A stretch of DNA of 11,312 nucleotides from an uncultured Collinsella sp. Its GTDB lineage: Bacteria > Actinomycetota > Coriobacteriia > Coriobacteriales > Coriobacteriaceae. The DNA lies in NCBI GenBank assembly GCA_937934355.1, contig CALGZY010000294.1, forward strand, positions 1 through 11,312, in the 5' to 3' direction. Positions 1 to 6,916 of the stretch are shown piece by piece. How positions within the stretch are numbered: position 1 is the stretch's first letter; every line of letters begins with the position of its first letter. Under the pieces are notes generated by a model. It made no database searches. It was not told where the DNA came from and saw nothing but the letters and a program-made list of their open reading frames with translations. The position numbers and the translations under genes were made by a program.

Positions 1-11
1 AGAGACATCTA

Positions 12-53
12 ACTATAACACACGAATCATGCAGTAAGATAAGGCTAACCTTA
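12..53 (-). promoter_or_regulatory. Leftward promoter with DtxR/IdeR-type iron box
   Basis: Positions 35-53 read TAAGATAAGGCTAACCTTA, which I count as matching 15 of 19 bases of the DtxR/IdeR consensus TTAGGTTAGGCTAACCTAA, with the central AGGCTAACCT intact. On the minus strand a TATAGT -10 hexamer lies at 17-12 and the box covers the expected -35 region, the classic arrangement for iron-dependent repression. The next gene to the right runs towards this site, so the target must lie to the left, outside the window. Iron uptake genes such as feoAB are the usual DtxR-family targets, but the target here cannot be seen. Confidence 0.6.
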
Positions 54-200
54 TTCTCGGCTAAGACGCATCTCTCCGACCCTTTGAATCACCCCTTTTC
101 ACGCCACCCGCTACGAACCCCGGCGGAAACCAGGGAGTGATTAAAGGAGCGGCCTGAGGTTTTGCGAATCAATTGAGTCATTCCCGAAATCGCGAATCAA

Positions 201-220
201 GGGCCTGAGTCGTCAGGCCC
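201..220 (-). terminator. Hairpin ending the sensor-kinase operon
   Basis: A perfect 8-bp inverted repeat (GGGCCTGA, 4-nt loop, TCAGGCCC) starts directly after the kinase stop codon at 221-223. Weaker A-T and G-T pairs can extend the stem. Downstream on the minus strand there is only a broken T-rich stretch (TTGATTCGCGATTTCG), so it is a weak intrinsic terminator or a 3'-end stabilising hairpin. Its position at the end of a six-gene operon supports termination. Confidence 0.5.
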
Positions 221-1609
221 TCACAGGGGGACCGCGATGGTGGCCACCGCGCCGCCCGAGGGGCTGTTGGCGAGCGAGACGGAGCCCCCGTGGGCGCTCG
301 CGGCCTCGGAGGCGGCGTGGAGGCCGAGCCCGTAGTGGCGGCCTCCGTCGCGCGAGGAGCGGGAGGAGTCGTCTGTGAAGAGGCGCTCGCAGCCGCGTTC
401 GAGGGCGGCGGGAGAGAAGCCCGGTCCGTCGTCGGACACCTCGATGACGAGGTGTCCGCCCGCGACGTCGCAGGAGACCGCCACGCGCGAGCGCGCGTGC
501 TCGGCGGCGTTGGCCACGAGGTTCGCGGCGGCTCGCGCCAGGGCGGTTCGGTCGAGCGGGGCCTCGGGCGCGTCCGCGACAGCGGGGCCCGTGGCCGCGT
601 CGAGCGTCACGCCTCGCGCCCGGGCGATCTGGGCGGCCTCGGCGAGGACCTGCTCGCAGAGCTCGGCCGGCCGCATGGGGGTCCTCTCCGCCCCGTCGGA
701 CCCGCGCGAGGCCTCGATGAGCAGGCGCACGTAGCCGTCGAGCCTTTCGACACCGCCGGCTATGTCGCGTGCGGCGGCCGCGAGGTCGGCGTCTTTCTCG
801 TCTTTCAGCTCCTCCGCCACGAAGTCGGCGTTGGCGCGCAGCACGGTGAGCGGCGTCTTGAGGTCGTGGGCGAGCGACGCCACCTGCTCGCGCTGCCCCC
901 GCTCCGCGGCCCAGCGGGCCTCGAGCGACTCGGCGAGGGAGGCCCGCATGGCGTCCATCGCGGCGAGGACGTCGTTCACCTCGCGCACGTTGGTGCTGCC
1001 GACCGCGAAGTCGAGCTCCCCCGCGCCGACGCGCCCCGCCGCCTCCGCGAGCGGCGCCATCTTGCGCGAGATCACGCGGCTCGCGCGGCGCGCCACGAGC
1101 GCGAGCGCGAGCGCGCTTCCCGCAGCGGCGCCGACGAGCATGAGATTCTGCGGGTTGGGAAGCAGGCCGGCGAGGTCGCGCGAGACCCACTGCGGCAGGT
1201 ACTCGCTGACGAGTGCGCAGGCCCCGCCGCCCTTGAGCGGGAACGCGGCGTAGGTGAGCCCCGAGCCCCCGCCCTCGATCTCCACTGTGCCCGGATCCGC
1301 GGCGAGTGCCGCACGGGCCATTTCCGTCGCGTCCTCGAGCCGCGTGCCCTCGAGGTCTGTCATCAGCACGTATCCGTCCTTGTTCAGGATGAGGTAGCGG
1401 TACGCCGTCGGCACGTCCTGCTGCCCGCAGACGCCGTCGCGTGCCAGGCCCTCCGCGACCTCGCGCGCATTGGCCGGCCCCCAGCTTGCCTCGTAGACGA
1501 AGCCCGCGTTGATCGCCGCGGAGAGCGCCATGAACGAGGCGAGCCACGCCGTGGCGACCGCCGCGAACGCGTAGGCGAAGTAGCGCGCGATGACGAAGGA
1601 GAGCGGCAT
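221..1609 (-). CDS. Sensor histidine kinase (two-component, antimicrobial-peptide type)
   Basis: Membrane histidine kinase of 462 residues. TM1 is at about residues 5-35, followed by an extracytoplasmic sensor of about 115 residues with two cysteines (61 and 131) that could form a disulfide. TM2 is at about 153-175, followed by HAMP. The HisKA domain has the H-box ASLAHDLKTPLTVL with phospho-acceptor His248. The HATPase_c domain shows the N-box (ANLVANAAEHA, about 364-370), G1 box DDGPGF (393-398) and G2 box GLGL (427-430). I chose the ATG at 1609 because GAGG stands 11 nt upstream and the hydrophobic segment begins at once; an in-frame GTG at 1648 would add 13 polar residues, overlap the regulator gene by 13 nt and has a poorer RBS. 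It is the last gene of the transporter operon, 26 nt after the response regulator it should phosphorylate. By context it resembles SpaK/NisK or CprK kinases; the ligand is unknown. All catalytic boxes are intact. Confidence 0.92.
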   Translation of the reverse strand: MPLSFVIARYFAYAFAAVATAWLASFMALSAAINAGFVYEASWGPANAREVAEGLARDGVCGQQDVPTAYRYLILNKDGYVLMTDLEGTRLEDATEMARAALAADPGTVEIEGGGSGLTYAAFPLKGGGACALVSEYLPQWVSRDLAGLLPNPQNLMLVGAAAGSALALALVARRASRVISRKMAPLAEAAGRVGAGELDFAVGSTNVREVNDVLAAMDAMRASLAESLEARWAAERGQREQVASLAHDLKTPLTVLRANADFVAEELKDEKDADLAAAARDIAGGVERLDGYVRLLIEASRGSDGAERTPMRPAELCEQVLAEAAQIARARGVTLDAATGPAVADAPEAPLDRTALARAAANLVANAAEHARSRVAVSCDVAGGHLVIEVSDDGPGFSPAALERGCERLFTDDSSRSSRDGGRHYGLGLHAASEAASAHGGSVSLANSPSGGAVATIAVPL

Positions 1610-1635
1610 GCCCCCGCGACCTCGCGCCCCGGTCC

Positions 1636-2298
1636 TCAGAGCTGCCACTTGTACCCCATCCCCCAGACGGTCGCGATCGGATCGGCGCCGGCCTCGGAGA
1701 GTTTCCTCCGGGCGCGGCTGACCTGCATGGATATGGCCGCGTCGTCGGCGTCGCTCTCCCAGCCGAGCACCGCCTCGCGGATCTGCGCGCGGCTCATGAC
1801 CTGCCCGGGGTGGCGGGCGAGGTACTCGCAGATGGCGTACTCGGTGGGCGTGAGCGGCACGGCCTCGCCGCCCACGGCGAGGCCGCGCGCCCCGAGGTCG
1901 ATCCGCACCTCCCCGAAGGAGAGGGCGTGCGAGCGCGGCCGGCGCTCACGGCGTAGATGGGCCGCGACCTTGGCGCGCAGCTCCGCGGCCCCGAAGGGCT
2001 TGCGGACGTAGTCGTCGGCGCCCAGGCCGTAGCCGGCCACGGCGTCCTCCTCGGCCACGCGCGCGGTCAGGAAGATGATGGGCCCGTCGAAGTCCGGGCG
2101 GATCTGCCGCACGAGCTCGAAGCCGTCGAGCCCCGGCATCATGACGTCGCAGAGCACGAGGTCGAAGCGCGAGAGGTCCATCCCCGGGACCGCCGTCGGG
2201 TCCGCTGCCTTGACGACCTCATGGCCGTCGCGGCCGAGGACGCGCGCGAGCGCGTCGAGGATCGCCCGCTCATCATCCACTGCCAGTATCCTCGCCAT
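1636..2298 (-). CDS. OmpR-family response regulator
   Basis: DNA-binding response regulator of 220 residues, the normal OmpR/PhoB length. The receiver domain (about 1-118) has acidic Asp8/Asp9, phospho-acceptor Asp51 (in LCDVMMPG), Thr78 and Lys100 (YVRKPF), so it is complete. The C-terminal winged helix (about 125-220) has the usual LTPTEYAICEYL start, recognition-helix region AISMQVSRARRKL and the terminal VWGMGYKW wing. The ATG at 2298 has a near-perfect Shine-Dalgarno, AGGAGG, 6 nt upstream. It sits between a 60-residue membrane peptide gene (45 nt upstream) and its cognate kinase (26 nt downstream). Regulators of this arrangement usually control their own transporter operon; a direct repeat upstream of the ABC ATPase gene (4923-4938) is a candidate site. 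Calling it specifically SpaR/CprR-like is inference from context. Confidence 0.95.
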   Translation of the reverse strand: MARILAVDDERAILDALARVLGRDGHEVVKAADPTAVPGMDLSRFDLVLCDVMMPGLDGFELVRQIRPDFDGPIIFLTARVAEEDAVAGYGLGADDYVRKPFGAAELRAKVAAHLRRERRPRSHALSFGEVRIDLGARGLAVGGEAVPLTPTEYAICEYLARHPGQVMSRAQIREAVLGWESDADDAAISMQVSRARRKLSEAGADPIATVWGMGYKWQL

Positions 2299-2343
2299 GT
2301 TCGACCTCCTGAAACTCCCGTCGGCATTGTACTTGTGCCGCGC

Positions 2344-2526
2344 TCAGCGGTCCAGAGCCCCGCGCGCAGCCGCGGGCGCCCACATGGCAATCTCAGGGTT
2401 GGGCAGCACCCGGTCGGCGATCGAGCGCGGCGCCGACCCCCAGCCGGCGTCGAGCAGGGCATTCCCGCCCAGGACGAGCGCTGCGGAGAGGAGGGCGAGC
2501 ACGGCGGCGAGCGGCTTCCTACGCAT
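2344..2526 (-). CDS. Small membrane-anchored peptide in the transporter operon
   Basis: A 60-residue protein I do not recognise. Two basic residues after Met (MRRK) precede one hydrophobic segment at about residues 5-23, then a roughly 35-residue mostly small or polar tail ending GALDR. This looks like a single-pass membrane protein or a signal-anchored peptide. There is no cysteine and therefore no lipobox, which separates it from lipoprotein LanI immunity proteins. The case for a real gene is positional: its ATG overlaps the end of the second permease gene by 8 nt, a purine-rich GGGAGGG Shine-Dalgarno lies 4 nt upstream, and it fills the gap before the response regulator. Possible roles are an accessory or immunity peptide, or a link between transporter and kinase. 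None can be shown from sequence alone. Confidence 0.65.
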   Translation of the reverse strand: MRRKPLAAVLALLSAALVLGGNALLDAGWGSAPRSIADRVLPNPEIAMWAPAAARGALDR

Positions 2527-3334
2527 CTGCCCTCCCGTCCTCGAAGCGGCAGAACCAGGCGATAAGGACGGTGGCGGTTGCCAGGGTGAGCACGAGGCCA
2601 GCGAGCGCCGCCGTGAGGAGAGGGCCCGCCGCGCGTGCGGCGTCGATGAAGGCCTCTACCCCGAGCGACCCCAGGCGCGCGGGCCAGGCGAGCGGCACCC
2701 AGCTCAGGGGCGTCGCCAGGGCACCGGTGAGCTCGCCGGTCATGAGGCCGTGCGCAAGTCCGCCCACTGAGAAGAACGCGAGGAGCATCCCCGCCGCGCC
2801 GGCGCCGATGGCGGCGTTGCGGCCGAGGCGCAGGGCCACGCCGAGCCCCAGCGCGTAGAGGGGCAGGCTGCCCAGCACGATGCCCGCCCAGGCGGCCGCA
2901 AGCGGAGCGGGCCCGAGCGGCAGGCGCCCGGCGACGGCGAGCACGGCCCCGAACACGCCGAGCGCCACGGCCAGCGCGCCCGCGCCGAGCGCCGCAAGGG
3001 CGAGTAGCTTCGCCGCGACGGCGCGCCCGCGCGAGGGGACCGCCGTGAGGTTGGCGAGGCGCCCGGCAGCGCGCTCCTCGTCCACGGCGAGCCCGCAGAC
3101 GATGGCGGACATGAGCGGCATGAGGGCGCCGAGGAACTGGGCGTAGGCGTCCGCGCCCAGCGCCGGGTCCCATCGGGTTATGGAGAAGTACTCGCCGCAG
3201 GCAAGACCGGCTGCCAGGCCGCAGACGAGGTGCACCACTGCGAGCGGGGAGCGCGCCAGGCGCAGGGCCTCGGAGAGCAGGGCCCGCGAGAGAGTCATGC
3301 GCGGCGTCGGGTCGGAGAGTCGTGTCACGGCCAT
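2519..3334 (-). CDS. ABC transporter permease, MutG/EpiG (LanG)-like
   Basis: Integral membrane subunit of 271 residues with about six hydrophobic spans (near 31-48, 65-84, 107-135, 145-169, 176-194 and 237-261). After the second span comes the cytoplasmic loop DEERAAGRLANLTAVPSR, which matches the conserved E-x-x-A-G-x-x-x-N-L-x-x-x-P-S-R loop of lantibiotic-immunity ABC-2 permeases. The start at 3334 forms a TGATG overlap with the stop of the upstream permease and has GGAGAGG just before it; an internal ATG at 3298 is possible but lacks this coupling. With the ATPase and the other permease it should form a heteromeric exporter that expels cationic peptides from the membrane. Its 3' end overlaps the 60-residue peptide gene by 8 nt. 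Confidence 0.88.
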   Translation of the reverse strand: MAVTRLSDPTPRMTLSRALLSEALRLARSPLAVVHLVCGLAAGLACGEYFSITRWDPALGADAYAQFLGALMPLMSAIVCGLAVDEERAAGRLANLTAVPSRGRAVAAKLLALAALGAGALAVALGVFGAVLAVAGRLPLGPAPLAAAWAGIVLGSLPLYALGLGVALRLGRNAAIGAGAAGMLLAFFSVGGLAHGLMTGELTGALATPLSWVPLAWPARLGSLGVEAFIDAARAAGPLLTAALAGLVLTLATATVLIAWFCRFEDGRADA

Positions 3335-4100
3335 CACCTCTCCTCGGAGCGCGCGAACCAGGCCGCGCCCGCCGCCGTGAGCGCGGCGAACGCGAGCGCG
3401 CAGACCGCAAGGCCTGCCAGTGTGAGCATGCCGTCCGCCGCGAGCGCCCCGCCGAGCGCCATGTCCGCCGCGAGTGGCTCGCCGCTCGGCAGCACGGGGA
3501 TGAAGCTCGTGGGGATGACCATGCTCGCCGACGGCGGAAAGAGCTGCGGCAGCGGCATCAGCGACCAGGCGAACCCACCCATGAGCTGCACGGCGAGCGG
3601 GCAGAAGATGCCCGCGAGCATGCCGAGCCGCGCCGTGAGGAAGAGCCCTGCGGGGATCATCCACGCCGCGGTCACCGTGTTGACGAGCGCGCAGAGGAAC
3701 ATCGTGAGCGTGCCCGCGACCGTGAGGCCCTGCGAGGAGAACGCCGATCCCGCGAGGTAGATGCCGAAGACCACGAGGTTCGAGAGCGTGCAGAGCGCGA
3801 GGCACCAGAGCGCCTTGGCCCACCAGGCGCGCCCGAGCGGGAAGCCCAGGCCCAGAAGCCCCCGCATCCGCGTGCGCGCGTCCGCCCGCGCGACGCACGC
3901 CACCACGAGCGAGAGAGCCACGGGCAGGAAGAGCGCGTACCAGTAGTTCCACGCGCTGAAGATCTGCACGCCCCGGTAGGGCATCGCGCCGAGCAGCGGC
4001 ATCGGCAGCGCCATGAGCACGGCCAGGCGAACCGGTGCCGCGTGGCGCGACTTCAGGGCCTCGGCGCGCAGGCCCGCGAGCAGGCCGCCTTTCTCGCCCG

Positions 4101-4104
<4 letters not shown>
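3334..4104 (-). CDS. ABC transporter permease, MutE/EpiE (LanE)-like
   Basis: Integral membrane subunit of 256 residues with about six hydrophobic spans (near 27-42, 53-72, 96-120, 128-157, 162-182 and 225-250). The N-terminal LLAGLRAEALKSRHAAPVRL segment resembles the short amphipathic entry of ABC-2/LanE permeases, whose family members are about 250 residues long. The ATG at 4104 overlaps the ATPase stop in an ATGA junction, and the stop at 3334 overlaps the next permease start, so these genes are translationally coupled. Sequence is diverged from the second permease, as expected for the paired E and G subunits of NisFEG, SpaFEG or CprABC. Substrate is inferred from context: lantibiotics or other cationic peptides. 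No defects seen. Confidence 0.88.
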
Positions 4105-4829
<725 letters not shown>

Positions 4830-4853
4830 GGGTTCGTCCTTTCTCTTCCGGGC

Positions 4854-4944
4854 GCACGGGCCGAGTCGCCGTGCCCGCGCGCCTTGCCTTTCGGGTTCAC
4901 CATCCATGGTGGGGCGCGTTTCTAACGAAGCCGTAACGGCCGTT
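4854..4944 (-). promoter_or_regulatory. Leader and putative regulator site of the ABC operon
   Basis: This divergent intergenic region holds a direct repeat TAACG at 4923-4927 and 4934-4938, an 11-bp period that is usual for tandem OmpR-family half-sites, running into a perfect 10-bp palindrome AACGGCCGTT (4935-4944). A hairpin (GCACGG at 4854-4859 with CCGTGC at 4869-4874) lies in the leader just ahead of the ATPase RBS. I could not place convincing -35 and -10 boxes in this GC-rich stretch. Binding by the operon's own response regulator is inference. Confidence 0.35.
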
Positions 4945-4968
4945 GGGCTCTTTTGGCGCCAGCCCTTC

Positions 4969-5007
4969 TCGACCTGTACGCCACTCATGGTATGTTTATC
5001 GCGATAA
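4969..5007 (+). promoter_or_regulatory. TetR promoter and palindromic operator
   Basis: Positions 4996-5007 form a perfect 12-bp palindrome TTATCGCGATAA, and including flanks (TGTT/AACA with one extra T) the symmetry covers 17 bp. It overlaps the end of a weak -10 (TATGTT, 4991-4996) that has TCGACC 16 bp upstream as a possible -35. It lies 17 nt before the GTG start of the truncated TetR gene, ahead of its GGAGG. This is the typical place for TetR autorepression. It could also serve the divergent ABC operon. Confidence 0.5.
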
Positions 5008-5024
5008 CAAGGACGGAGGTGCCC

Positions 5025-5126
5025 GTGGCACGCAATAAGTACCCGGAGGAGACGGTCGAGAAGATTCTCGACGTTGCCGAGCGGCTCCTCGTGGAGCGCG
5101 GCTACGAGCACACCACGATGATCTGA
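5025..5126 (+). pseudogene. Truncated TetR-family regulator (N-terminal HTH only)
   Basis: A GTG start with GGAGG 5 nt upstream opens a 33-residue reading frame: VARNKYPEETVEKIL, then DVAERLLVERGYEHTTMI, then TGA. This is the first helix and beginning of the helix-turn-helix of a TetR-type regulator, where the family motif normally goes on through the recognition helix for about 190 residues. Homology stops at ATGATC (5118-5123), exactly where an HsdS C-terminal fragment begins in another frame. It is therefore a broken gene with intact promoter, operator and RBS, not a small protein. It points away from the ABC transporter operon, the usual place for a local TetR repressor. Confidence is high for TetR identity and for truncation; the cause may be recombination or, if this is a metagenome contig, misassembly. 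Confidence 0.82.
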
Positions 5127-5352
5127 AGAGCAATACGCTAAACCGAAAAAGGTAATCGAAGCCGCGCCTGTGGACTTATCGAGGGTCGAGATTCCCGCCC
5201 CATCCATCGGCACCCAGCAGAAGGTCGTCGACATCCTCGACCGCTTCGACACCCTAACGAAATCGCTCACCGACGGTATCCCTGCCGAGATCGAGGCACG
5301 CCGGGCGCAGTACGGGTACTACCGCGACCGCCTGCTCGACTTCCGAAACTAA
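5122..5352 (+). pseudogene. HsdS fragment (type I restriction specificity subunit, C-terminus)
   Basis: An open frame of 76 codons ends in TAA at 5350-5352; just before it in frame is a TGA at 5119-5121. The encoded piece (SEEQYAKPKKVIEAAP, then VDLSRVEIPAPSIGTQQKVV, then DILDRFDTLTKSLTDGIPAE, ending RRAQYGYYRDRLLDF) matches the distal conserved helical region and C-terminus of HsdS, the subunit that reads DNA in type I restriction-modification systems. Whole HsdS is about 400 residues, so both target-recognition domains are absent. No hsdM, hsdR or invertase gene is visible nearby. The fragment starts abruptly at the end of the TetR fragment. hsdS genes often recombine and leave silent partial copies, so this may be a relic or an unexpressed donor cassette. 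An ORF start at the internal GTG 5170 is possible but has no clear RBS. Confidence 0.85.
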
Positions 5353-5358
5353 GTGAGA

Positions 5359-5413
5359 ATAAGTTATCGGTACGCTTTTTTATAAAATGTAAAAAAGTAC
5401 CCCCATAACTGAT
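5359..5413. repeat. AT-rich imperfect inverted repeat
   Basis: The left arm (ATAAGTTAT, then GGTAC, then TTTTTTA; 5359-5383) is mirrored by the right arm (TAAAAAAGTACCCCC, then ATAACTGAT; 5390-5413) with small bulges. The centre is AT-rich (TATAAAATG). It separates the HsdS relic from the ATPase gene. It may be a terminator region, a promoter region (TATAAA at 5381-5386) or a recombination remnant; I cannot choose between them. Confidence 0.45.
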
Positions 5414-5444
5414 AAAATTGACACTAAAAAAAGGGGGGTGCATC

Positions 5445-6680
5445 TTGCGTATATACCGACGTGAAAAGTATCTGAAGCAAATGCGTGGTTTCTACCACGA
5501 TGACGGGATGATCAAGGTAATCACCGGTGTTCGCAGGTGTGGTAAATCCTGCCTCATGCAATCAATCGCAGGCGAACTTGTGGAATCCGGTGTAGCGAGC
5601 GACCACATCATCTATATCGACCTCGACTCACGGGAGAACGGGAAGGTCAAGACGACCGATGAGCTCGAAAATCTGATTGACATGTCGACCTCAGCAGACA
5701 CTGAGGAGACGAAGTACCTCTTCATCGATGAGATTCAGAACGTAGAGGAATTCGAGCTGCTCATCAACGGCTACCGGACAGATGGCGGTTGGTCCATTTT
5801 CATTACCGGTTCGAATTCATATCTGCTTTCTGGGCAGCTTGTTACAAAGCTGACGGGTCGCTATATCGAGTTCGAAGTGTTCCCACTCGACTTTGCGGAA
5901 TATATCGATATGAAGCGTTTTCTCGGCAAGCCTGTCAATGACGTTCTCGTAGGAGAGTTTACCGAGTACCTGACCCTTGGAGGATTTCCCAAAGCGTTGG
6001 AGTATGAGGGCGAGGATGAAAAGCGCACCTATATCAAGAGTGTTATTCATGAGATCTTTGAAAAGGACGTCAAACATTCGAACAAGATTAAGAATGTCTC
6101 GGTTTTCGATGCCGTCCAGACGTATCTCATCAACAACTTTGGTGCGCCGACGAACCTGAAGAACCTCCTTGCGTACTTCAATGATGTCGAGAAGATTCCC
6201 ATCAAGCGCGAAACGCTCAATCGGTATATCCAGATTCTTGTTGACGCGAAGATCCTTTATCGCTGCTCGAGGTTCGATCTCAAGTCTCGGCGATCGCTTA
6301 TCCGCGAAGAGAAGTACTACCTGGCTGATCCCGGCTTCTATTTCGCCATGAACACGGATGCGAGGATTAACTACGGGCCGGCGTTGGAGAACGTGCTCTA
6401 CCTCTATCTTGCATCGCGCGGGTACGAGCTTTCTGTGGGCCGTATTGGGAAGCTCGAGTGTGACTTCATCGCTCGTAGGCGCAATGCTTACGCCTACATC
6501 CAGGTCTCTATGTCGATTGCCGACAGAGGCGTCGAGGAGCGCGAGTACAGGCCGTTCGGCCACATCAGGGATGGGTATCCGCGCTACTTGTTCACGCTTG
6601 ATCCTCTATTGCAGGAGAGGGATGGCGTCAGGCACCTTAACATGGCGTCGTTTATGCAAGATGGCGGTGATCTTATTTGA
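5445..6680 (+). CDS. AAA_14/DUF4143 ATPase
   Basis: P-loop ATPase of 411 residues, the normal length for this family of standalone ATPases common in gut bacteria and archaea. The AAA domain has Walker A GVRRCGKS (28-35), Walker B KYLFIDEIQ (90-98) and sensor-1 region FITGSNSYLLSG (119-130). The C-terminal DUF4143 domain (about 200-390) holds a PD-(D/E)XK-like core with Glu315, Asp340 (LECDFI) and YIQVSMS, where the catalytic ExK is degenerate, so cleavage is unlikely. Function is not established for the family; roles in defence or with toxin-like partners have been suggested only by context. I chose TTG at 5445 because GGGGGG lies 6 nt upstream and the protein then begins LRIYRREKYLKQM as in homologues; a TTG at 5418 would add nine residues. 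It follows the HsdS relic and is more AT-rich than the operon to the left. Confidence 0.88.
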   Translation: MRIYRREKYLKQMRGFYHDDGMIKVITGVRRCGKSCLMQSIAGELVESGVASDHIIYIDLDSRENGKVKTTDELENLIDMSTSADTEETKYLFIDEIQNVEEFELLINGYRTDGGWSIFITGSNSYLLSGQLVTKLTGRYIEFEVFPLDFAEYIDMKRFLGKPVNDVLVGEFTEYLTLGGFPKALEYEGEDEKRTYIKSVIHEIFEKDVKHSNKIKNVSVFDAVQTYLINNFGAPTNLKNLLAYFNDVEKIPIKRETLNRYIQILVDAKILYRCSRFDLKSRRSLIREEKYYLADPGFYFAMNTDARINYGPALENVLYLYLASRGYELSVGRIGKLECDFIARRRNAYAYIQVSMSIADRGVEEREYRPFGHIRDGYPRYLFTLDPLLQERDGVRHLNMASFMQDGGDLI

Positions 6681-6783
6681 GCGGCGGCCAGATTCTTTTG
6701 CTCCCTAGTGCGCAAACAGTGCGGGCATCAAATGGGGACCATTGCCTCACGTAGAATCGATAGATTGAAAACTTGTTTTGATG

Positions 6784-6815
6784 TTGACAGGCTTTTGACC
6801 AGTGGCTCCTATTAC
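6784..6815 (+). promoter_or_regulatory. Possible promoter of the flavin oxidoreductase gene
   Basis: A perfect TTGACA (6784-6789) is followed 20 bp later by TATTAC (6810-6815). The spacer is longer than the optimal 17 bp, which can mean an activator-dependent (for example MerR-type) promoter, but I found no clear palindrome in the spacer. A second TTGACC is at 6795-6800. The start codon lies 101 nt downstream. The rest of 6681-6916 shows nothing else except the hairpin at 6871-6899. Confidence 0.3.
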
Positions 6816-6870
6816 TAAGTGGAAGTAGCTGAAACGAGGCGACTGCATAGCTCCATCTGTTTTGGTTAAA

Positions 6871-6899
6871 ACAAAAAATATGCCGCGCGCCTGCGGCAT
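6871..6899 (-). terminator. Hairpin before the oxidoreductase RBS, terminator-like on the minus strand
   Basis: ATGCCGC (6880-6886) pairs perfectly with GCGGCAT (6893-6899) around a 6-nt loop. Read on the minus strand the stem is followed by ATTTTTTGTTTTAACC, the layout of an intrinsic terminator. No minus-strand gene ends here, so it would stop antisense transcription. Read on the plus strand the stem ends 1 nt before AAGGAGGGAG, the RBS of the next gene, so it may also act as a 5'-UTR stem. Confidence 0.45.
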
Positions 6900-6916
6900 G
6901 AAGGAGGGAGATTCTT

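Noticed and set aside
290..2011. Long plus-strand open frame (573 codons)
   Set aside because: It is antisense to the complete histidine kinase and response regulator, whose motifs are all present. Stop-poor shadow frames are expected at this GC content; the translation is Arg/Gly/Val-rich with no domain.
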